A stretch of 64,000 nt of DNA, taken from NCBI GenBank assembly GCA_003135055.1, contig PLDF01000184.1, forward strand, positions 1-64,000, in the 5' to 3' direction. The DNA comes from Bryobacterales bacterium. Lineage in GTDB: Bacteria; Acidobacteriota; Terriglobia; Bryobacterales; Bryobacteraceae. The notes under the pieces were generated by a model that worked only from the letters and a program-made list of their open reading frames with translations, was not told where the DNA came from and ran no database searches. Both the position numbers and the translations under genes were made by a program. Shown one piece after another: positions 58,059 to 64,000 of the stretch (its first letter is position 1; the number at the start of each line of letters is the position of its first letter).

Positions 58059-59165
58059 TTAGCGCACGAATGCGATGCAACTCGGCTTGGGAATGCCTGT
58101 AACAATCGGCCCCGCCGGTCTCAACTCTCCCGTCCGCGGATGAACCCGAAACACCACCAGATTATTCGAATCCTGATTGGCAACAATCAGATACCGCCCT
58201 GTCGGATCGAAAGTGAAAGACCGCGGCGTCTTACCCAATGAGGAGACGTGCTCCATGGGCGCAATCGCCAAGCGTTGCGGATCGATCGAAAACAGCGCCA
58301 GACTGTCCTGCCCCCGGTTGGAAGCATAGAGCACGCTGCCAATGGCATTCACGGCGATCTCCGCGGCGATATTCGGCGCCGTGAAGCCCTCGGGCAACGT
58401 TGGAACCGTCTGCAACTGGTCCAGCGCGCCGCTGGCGGCGTCGTAGTGGAACACATCCACCGTCGATGCCATCTCGTCGATGACGTACAGCGTCTGCCCG
58501 TTCGGATGAAACACCAGATGACGCGGGCCGGAACCCGCGGCTACGGATACCGGCTGCGGGCCCGGCGAGATGGTTCCCGCGGACGCGTCGAACCGGTACA
58601 CGAAAATCTTGTCGAGGCCAAGGTCGGTGGAGAGCAGGTAGCGATTGTCCGGAGAGAAGATCACCGAGTGCGCGTGCGGCCCCGTCTGGCGCGCCGGATT
58701 CACGCCGGAGCCGCGATGCTGGTCGAATCCGGCGGCTTCGCCCAGCCGTCCATCGGGCATCACGGGAAGGACGGCGATGCTGCCGCTGGCATAGTTGGCC
58801 ACCGCGAGAAATCGCCCGGTCTTGTCGAGCGCAAGATCGCACGGGGAGCTGCCGCGCGCGGAAACCTGGTTCAGCGGCGCCAGCTTTCCGCTCTTCAGAT
58901 CGATGGCGAAGGAACTGACGGTATCGTCGTTATGTCCGGCCTCGTTGACCGCATACAGAAAACGGCCATTGGGGTGCACAATCAGGAAAGATGGGCTGGC
59001 TGTTTGGACGGCAAGTCCGATGCGGGTCAGGCGGCCCGTGGCGGAATGAAGCCGCAAGCCATAGATTCCCGGACCATAACCGCCCGCGAATGCCAGATAA
59101 TCGGATTGCGCGAAGCACGCGCCGGCCAATAGGATTACTGTGACTGGAGCTCTCACTATTGCCAT
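58059..59165 (-). CDS. Lactonase family (6-phosphogluconolactonase-like) beta-propeller
   Basis: GIYGLRLHSATGRLTRIGLAVQTASPSFLIVHPNGRFLYAVNE...GPRHLVFHPNGQTLYVIDE...FDPTGRYLIVANQDSNNLVVFRV. Confidence 0.92.
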   Translation of the reverse strand: MAIVRAPVTVILLAGACFAQSDYLAFAGGYGPGIYGLRLHSATGRLTRIGLAVQTASPSFLIVHPNGRFLYAVNEAGHNDDTVSSFAIDLKSGKLAPLNQVSARGSSPCDLALDKTGRFLAVANYASGSIAVLPVMPDGRLGEAAGFDQHRGSGVNPARQTGPHAHSVIFSPDNRYLLSTDLGLDKIFVYRFDASAGTISPGPQPVSVAAGSGPRHLVFHPNGQTLYVIDEMASTVDVFHYDAASGALDQLQTVPTLPEGFTAPNIAAEIAVNAIGSVLYASNRGQDSLALFSIDPQRLAIAPMEHVSSLGKTPRSFTFDPTGRYLIVANQDSNNLVVFRVHPRTGELRPAGPIVTGIPKPSCIAFVR

Positions 59166-59184
59166 TGCATCACACTTGCATGTA

Positions 59185-59206
59185 AGACAGGCCTCCTGGC
59201 CTGTCT
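59185..59206. repeat. REP-like palindrome AGACAGGCC-TCCT-GGCCTGTCT
   Basis: Perfect 9-bp arms; about 20 bp upstream of the RAYT-like coding region. Confidence 0.75.
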
Positions 59207-59226
59207 TCTTCGTGTTACAAATACGC

Positions 59227-59781
59227 TTGACCTACTACGAGCGCCATCTGCCGCACTGGCAGCCTGAGGACGCAGCGCTTTTTGTCACCTGGCGGTTGCA
59301 CGGATCCGTTCCGCGAACGGTTACGGTCCTGAAGAACCCGTCAGCGGGAAAAGCTTTCGTAGCCATGGATCGGGAATTGGATAAAGCCGCTACGGGTCCG
59401 CGATGGCTCTCAGACCAGCGTGTGGCTCGGTGTGTTGCCGATACGCTGCAATATGGAGAGAAGCAGCTTGGCTTATACGAACTGCAGGCATGGGTGCTAA
59501 TGATCAACCACGTCCGCATTTTGATCGATCCGAAAGCTGAGCTGCAGAGGATTATGAGATCGATTAAGAGTTTTTCGGCGCGTCAGGCAAATGCAATTCT
59601 TGGGCGCACAGGTCAGCCGTTTTGGCAGGAGGAGTCTTATGATCGTTGGGCGCGCCGGCCGAAGGAAATGGGGAAGATTGTTCAGTATATTGAGCAGAAT
59701 CCGGTGACGGCGGGATTGGCGGAGAGACCAGAGGATTGGCGTTGGTCGAGTGCGTTCGGCTATCCGGAGAGACATGACTAA
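59227..59781 (+). CDS. REP-associated tyrosine transposase (RAYT/Y1_Tnp-like), possibly catalytically altered
   Basis: YYERHLPHWQPEDAALFVTWRLHGSVP...LQAWVLMINHVRILIDPK...FWQEESYDRWARRPKEMGKIVQYIEQNPVTAGLAERPEDWRWSSA; start uncertain (ORF opens at 59140). Confidence 0.85.
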   Translation: MTYYERHLPHWQPEDAALFVTWRLHGSVPRTVTVLKNPSAGKAFVAMDRELDKAATGPRWLSDQRVARCVADTLQYGEKQLGLYELQAWVLMINHVRILIDPKAELQRIMRSIKSFSARQANAILGRTGQPFWQEESYDRWARRPKEMGKIVQYIEQNPVTAGLAERPEDWRWSSAFGYPERHD

Positions 59782-61303
59782 GCTCATCGCGCTGGGTTTG
59801 GCGACGGCTCTATGCGCAGCCCAAACTACCTCTTCCATCGGCGGCCAGGTTTTGAACTCGGCCGACGACGAGCCGGTGAACGGCGTCGTATTGGTGCTGA
59901 CCGCGGCGGCTACCGCATCCACGCCGCTGAAATTCGTCACCGAGACGCGCGGCCTGTTTCTTTTCGAAAATCTGCCGCCGGGCCGGTACGTGCTCTTCGC
60001 TGAGAGCGAGGGTTTTGCGCGCCAGGTATACGGATCGCGCGGCAATCCGCTCGCGGGCATCACGCTATCGCTTGCGCCGGGCCAGGAAATGAACGACCTG
60101 CAGTTCAATCTCATCCCCGGCTCTACAATCTCGGGAAAAATTTTGGATGCCGCGGGCAATCCGGTACCGAAGGCCACGGTGCTGGCGCTGCAACCCATCT
60201 ATCGGCGCGGCTCCAAAGAGTACGTTCCGCTCGGCTCGGCGGCGTCGGACGAAAACGGCGAATACCGTCTGGCCAACCTGGGCCCCGGCAATTATCTGCT
60301 GTCGGCAAGCTCGCGAAGTGGTGAGGGCATCGCCACCTTTTATCCGAATTCCGCTAACCTCGCGAACGCGGCAGCGGTTGCGGTCGACGCCGGCGCCGCG
60401 GCGGCCGGAAAGGATATTCGCATGGTGAAAGCCGCGACATTCCGCGTTGCCGGCAAGCTGGCGGAGGAAAACGCCGCAGCCGCCATTGCATGGCTCACCC
60501 GGAAGGGAGCGGGCGCAACGGCGCTGGTGACCCGCGTGGCGGCGCCCATCGACTCCGACGGCAGCTTCGTCTTTCCCAACGTGCCGCCGGGGACGTATGT
60601 CGTAACCGCTACGGAGCAAGATGGCGTGGCGCCCGCTTCCGCCGCGCTCAGCGTCATGGTGACGGCGAAGAATGTCGAAGGGATCGTTCTCAAGCCGCAA
60701 TCCTCCGGCGAATTGCCGGGAACCATATCGATGAGCGTCGCCGATGTTCGGCCGCCGAACGGCGTGCAAGTGGTTCTGGAAGCGGCCGACACCCTGATGC
60801 CGCGTCCGCCGCGCGCGGCCGTGGGCGACGACGGCAAGTTCACCCTGAAGAATCTTGCGGCCGGCCGCTATATCGCGCACGTGCAGTTGCCCGACAATCT
60901 GTACGTGCGCTCGGTGCGCTACCGCGGGCTCGACGTCACTGAAAACGGCTTCGAGTTCGGCGGCGGAATTCCGGCGCCGCTGCTGATCTCGCTGAGCGCA
61001 AGCGGCGCGGTGGTGGAAGGCAGGGTGCGCGGCGCGGATGGCTTCCCCATGCCTGGCGCGGTGGTGGCGCTAGTGCCGTCGCTGCGGCGGTATTCGCGAT
61101 ACAAAGAGACCACAACGGATCAGAACGGGGCGTTCACCATCGCCGGGGTGGCGCCCGGTGAATACAAAATCTACTCGTGGGACCAGATCGAAACCGGCGC
61201 CTACCAAAACGCGGAATGGCTGAAGCGGTATGAGCTGAGGGGCAGGGCGATCGTGGCGAAGCAGGATGGGCATGAGACTGTGGCACTGAAGGCGATTCAG
61301 TAA
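59774..61303 (+). CDS. Secreted carboxypeptidase-regulatory-like (Cna-B) multidomain protein
   Basis: Repeated GEYRLANLGPGNYLLSAS, GSFVFPNVPPGTYVVTATE, GAFTIAGVAPGEYKIYSWD. Confidence 0.85.
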   Translation: MTKLIALGLATALCAAQTTSSIGGQVLNSADDEPVNGVVLVLTAAATASTPLKFVTETRGLFLFENLPPGRYVLFAESEGFARQVYGSRGNPLAGITLSLAPGQEMNDLQFNLIPGSTISGKILDAAGNPVPKATVLALQPIYRRGSKEYVPLGSAASDENGEYRLANLGPGNYLLSASSRSGEGIATFYPNSANLANAAAVAVDAGAAAAGKDIRMVKAATFRVAGKLAEENAAAAIAWLTRKGAGATALVTRVAAPIDSDGSFVFPNVPPGTYVVTATEQDGVAPASAALSVMVTAKNVEGIVLKPQSSGELPGTISMSVADVRPPNGVQVVLEAADTLMPRPPRAAVGDDGKFTLKNLAAGRYIAHVQLPDNLYVRSVRYRGLDVTENGFEFGGGIPAPLLISLSASGAVVEGRVRGADGFPMPGAVVALVPSLRRYSRYKETTTDQNGAFTIAGVAPGEYKIYSWDQIETGAYQNAEWLKRYELRGRAIVAKQDGHETVALKAIQ

Positions 61304-61757
61304 GCCGTTGCATTGTCACTGCCGCGTCAATTAACCTAGGGAACCTTCTCCCCGTAGTCAATCACAATCAATGGCTCGGGGAGTTGTCTCCGTTGCAGAT
61401 TGAGTCTCAAGCTCCAATCCGGTTTCAAAGACCGGGGGCCCGTTACGATGGAAGGGGCCTGTCTCCGCGCCCACCTCTGCGCACTCCCGAGAGCTTGCTA
61501 GAATTGGGTGTCGCGCTTGGGATGCCCCGCCAATGTTCATGCGCTTCGTCACCACTTGCATAAACAAAAAGTCTCAAAAGCCTGAAGGAGTCTTTGCAAC
61601 AGCCTATTCTCTTTTGGATTCAGGTGCATTGGACTCAAGTGAATGGGAACGTTTGCGCGATCTCTTGATTTGGTTCAACTAGAATTTACCGCATCCCCCT
61701 GCCCGCTTCTCTGCAAACAGAGCCATATTCTGGTTCAAGTCGAAGGCAGAGGAGAGC

Positions 61758-61913
61758 ATGAGACACATCTGGGAGTTGGTTCATGTTCTACGGCTTCACG
61801 GGCATCACGTCGAAGTCCATAAGTGCCGGCATCTGGCGAATATCTCCTATGAAGATCGCTATCAGGTGGCTGCATATCCCTCGGAACGAGATGGCAAGAC
61901 GACCGTTCAATGA
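61758..61913 (+). CDS. Small hypothetical protein (51 aa)
   Basis: MRHIWELVHVLRLHGHHVEVHKCRHLANISYEDRYQVAAYPSERDGKTTVQ. Confidence 0.35.
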   Translation: MRHIWELVHVLRLHGHHVEVHKCRHLANISYEDRYQVAAYPSERDGKTTVQ

Positions 61914-62058
61914 TTCGACTGTCCAATGGTTCAATGAAGGGCCCGCCTGGTGTACAGCGCTGCTGCTTGCCGGCATATGTGGGGTTATCGGAGATGGCCC
62001 CAAACGCGATGGGGAAGGGGGTCGGGATGCCCAGCCCTTTGACTGAATCGTGTTGAGC

Positions 62059-63300
62059 TTAGGGCTGAAAACTACCGGCAGCGCCCAACTCCCCCAATTG
62101 CCTCTCCAAATGCCGCCGCTCCGGCGCCGAGCACTCACACGCCAGCGCGCGCTTGAAATACCGCTCAGCGGCCGCTGCGTCGCCCATCTCACGCCACAGC
62201 GCGCCCATCGCCGCCGGCAGCAGATGGTAGCGTTCCAGCGCCGGGTGATGCTCTATTCTTTCCAGCTCGCGCAATCCCGCGGCGGCGCCTTGGGCCTGAG
62301 CCAACGCCACCGCGCGATTCAGCGCCACCACCGGCGAGGGATTCAACTCATGCAGCCGCTCGTATTGTTCCGCGATCGATGCCCAATTCGTGGATGCGAA
62401 GTCCGGCGCAGCCGCGTGCTCGGCGGCGATTCCCGCTTCCAGGTGATAGCGCGTCAACCGGTCGCCGGATGCGCTCCGGTCCAGACGCTGCATGCCCTCC
62501 GCGATGCGCGCCCGGTCCCACCGCGATCTATCCTGATCGGGCAACAGGAACAGGTCGCCGCGCTCGTCCACCCGCGCCGGCTCGCGCGCGGATTGCAACA
62601 GAAACAGCGCCAACAGCGCGTCGCATTCCGGCGCGCGCGTGGCTGCATGGCTGGCCGTCAGGCGCGCCAGACGGATCGCCTCTTCGCAAAGATCGCGGCG
62701 CAGCAGTTGATCGCCGCCACTCGCGTAGCCTTCGTTAAACATCAGGTAGAGCGTTTCCAGCACCGCGTCGAGGCGCTCCGGCGGCAATTCATGGTCCGGC
62801 AGGTCGAACCTCAGATCGCGATCGCGGATCAGTTTCTTCGCGCGCACAATGCGCTGCGCGGCCGCAGTCTCCTGGATAAGGAAGGCGCGCGCAATCTCGC
62901 CCGTTCCGAAACCGCACACGGTCTTCAGCGTCAGCGTGATGCCGCCATCGCGCGGAATCTCGGGGTGGCAGCACAGAAACATCATGGCAAGCTGATCGTC
63001 GATAACTTCCGGCGCCGTGGCGACCGGCGAAAGCGCGCGCGCAATCTCATTGGTTTTGGCGGCCAACGACGCTTCCCGGCGCAACGAATCGAGCGCCAGG
63101 TTCCTGGCCACCAGCGTCAGCCACGCCGCGGGGTTGGCCGGCACGCCGCGGTGCGGCCACTGTTGCAGCGCTTTGATGAGCGCGTCTTGAGCCACATCTT
63201 CGGCCAGCGCCAGATGCCGCGGGCCGAAAATGCGGGTGAGCGTGGAAACCACCCGCCCGAATTCGCGGCGGAACAGCGCTTCCACAATTTCGCCGTCCAT
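62059..63300 (-). CDS. RNA polymerase ECF sigma factor with C-terminal extension (ECF42-like, DUF6596)
   Basis: IVSTLTRIFG..LALAEDVAQDALIKALQQWPHRGVPANPAAWLTLVARNLALDSLRRE; C-terminal TPR-like helices. Confidence 0.92.
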   Translation of the reverse strand: MDGEIVEALFRREFGRVVSTLTRIFGPRHLALAEDVAQDALIKALQQWPHRGVPANPAAWLTLVARNLALDSLRREASLAAKTNEIARALSPVATAPEVIDDQLAMMFLCCHPEIPRDGGITLTLKTVCGFGTGEIARAFLIQETAAAQRIVRAKKLIRDRDLRFDLPDHELPPERLDAVLETLYLMFNEGYASGGDQLLRRDLCEEAIRLARLTASHAATRAPECDALLALFLLQSAREPARVDERGDLFLLPDQDRSRWDRARIAEGMQRLDRSASGDRLTRYHLEAGIAAEHAAAPDFASTNWASIAEQYERLHELNPSPVVALNRAVALAQAQGAAAGLRELERIEHHPALERYHLLPAAMGALWREMGDAAAAERYFKRALACECSAPERRHLERQLGELGAAGSFQP

Positions 63301-63303
63301 CGC

Positions 63304-63666
63304 TCACATCTTTTCGACGCACCGCACTTCGATGGCGCCGTACTCCAAATGCGGGCAATCGCGGCACAATTCGACGGCGTCTTCGTAGCTGTCCGCGTTT
63401 ATCATAAAGTATCCGCCGATTAATTCCTTCGATTCGGCGAAGGGGCCGTCGGTGATGCGCATCTCGCTCGATGGACCGGCGCTTAGCACGCGGCCCGTGC
63501 CGTCTTCCAGTTTATTGCCTCCCGCGAGGCGCCCGGCCTCTTGCAGCCGCGTTCGCCAAGCGCCGTACTTGGCAAACACCTGCTGCATCTGCTGCGGGCT
63601 CATCTGGTGGAATACCGCAGGGTCGTCGCGAAGAATCAGAAGGTATTGGTGCATGTTCGTCTCCAT
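63304..63666 (-). CDS. YCII-related (DGPF) domain protein
   Basis: MHQYLLILRDDP...ITDGPFAESKELIGGYFMINADSYEDAVELCRDCPHLEYGAIEVRCVE. Confidence 0.92.
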   Translation of the reverse strand: METNMHQYLLILRDDPAVFHQMSPQQMQQVFAKYGAWRTRLQEAGRLAGGNKLEDGTGRVLSAGPSSEMRITDGPFAESKELIGGYFMINADSYEDAVELCRDCPHLEYGAIEVRCVEKM

Positions 63667-63724
63667 GTTAGCTTCCACAGGATAAACGAATGGGAAGCGC
63701 GGAATTCGACAGCGGCTTGCTAGA

Positions 63725-64000
63725 ATGAATCGACGGCGCCCTGTGAGTCCCCCCACATCCCCTCTACGTCAGTTTCTGGAGAAGTTCGCCGCCGGCGCGG
63801 AGACGCTCTACGCGGAAGCGCGCGACCAGGCGCGCCGCGAGCTTTCCGCCGAGCTCAACCAGGCTGTGCGGCGCCTTCGCCAATCGGCTACCCTCGGGGA
63901 ACTGGCCGCGACTCTTGCCGATACCGCCGCGCGATTCGCCGGTGGCGCCGAGGTGTTCCTGATCTTGGATGGCGTGGCGAAATCCCAGAAGATGGACCTG
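63725..64000 (+). CDS. 5' part of a hypothetical coiled-coil protein, runs off the window
   Basis: Open frame MNRRRPVSPPTSPLRQFLEKFAAGAETLYAEARDQARRELSAELNQAVRRLRQSATLGELAATLADTAARFAGGAEVFLILDG... Confidence 0.5.
   Translation, partial: MNRRRPVSPPTSPLRQFLEKFAAGAETLYAEARDQARRELSAELNQAVRRLRQSATLGELAATLADTAARFAGGAEVFLILDGVAKSQKMDL

Noticed and set aside
62050-63423. 457-aa plus-strand ORF opposite the ECF sigma factor
   Set aside because: Arg/Gln-rich antisense shadow of a well-supported sigma factor gene.

Overview
GC-rich bacterial chromosome segment. The gene content (ADOP-type FtsX/MacB permeases with PadR, an Oar-like Cna-B TonB receptor, a TIGR03436-like VWFA remnant, LssY_C, NIPSNAP and P1 peptidase) points to an acidobacterium of the Solibacter/Bryobacter kind (inference). 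Housekeeping genes look intact: rplS, rnhB, priA, a CCA tRNA nucleotidyltransferase, cysC, cysH. Around them lie transport and envelope genes: three ADOP permeases plus PadR, GH2, an ABC exporter, a large TonB-dependent receptor, a TMTC-like TPR protein, two VanZ proteins, an APC permease, an NRAMP-like transporter with a MgtE_N/CBS partner, and an ECF sigma/DGPF pair. Several accessory genes are visibly decayed, and the lesions can be read directly: DUF5615, VWFA, PhnB, HicB, a UGA-interrupted protein, an IS1634-like transposase and an HNH nuclease. The main non-coding signals are a family of REP-like palindromes (GACAGGCC-NNNN-GGCCTGTC-CTAC and GACAGACG variants) with a RAYT-like transposase directly next to one copy, two further dispersed hairpin-repeat families, and a candidate PadR operator/promoter upstream of the first ADOP gene. 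No CRISPR array, rRNA or tRNA gene was recognised.
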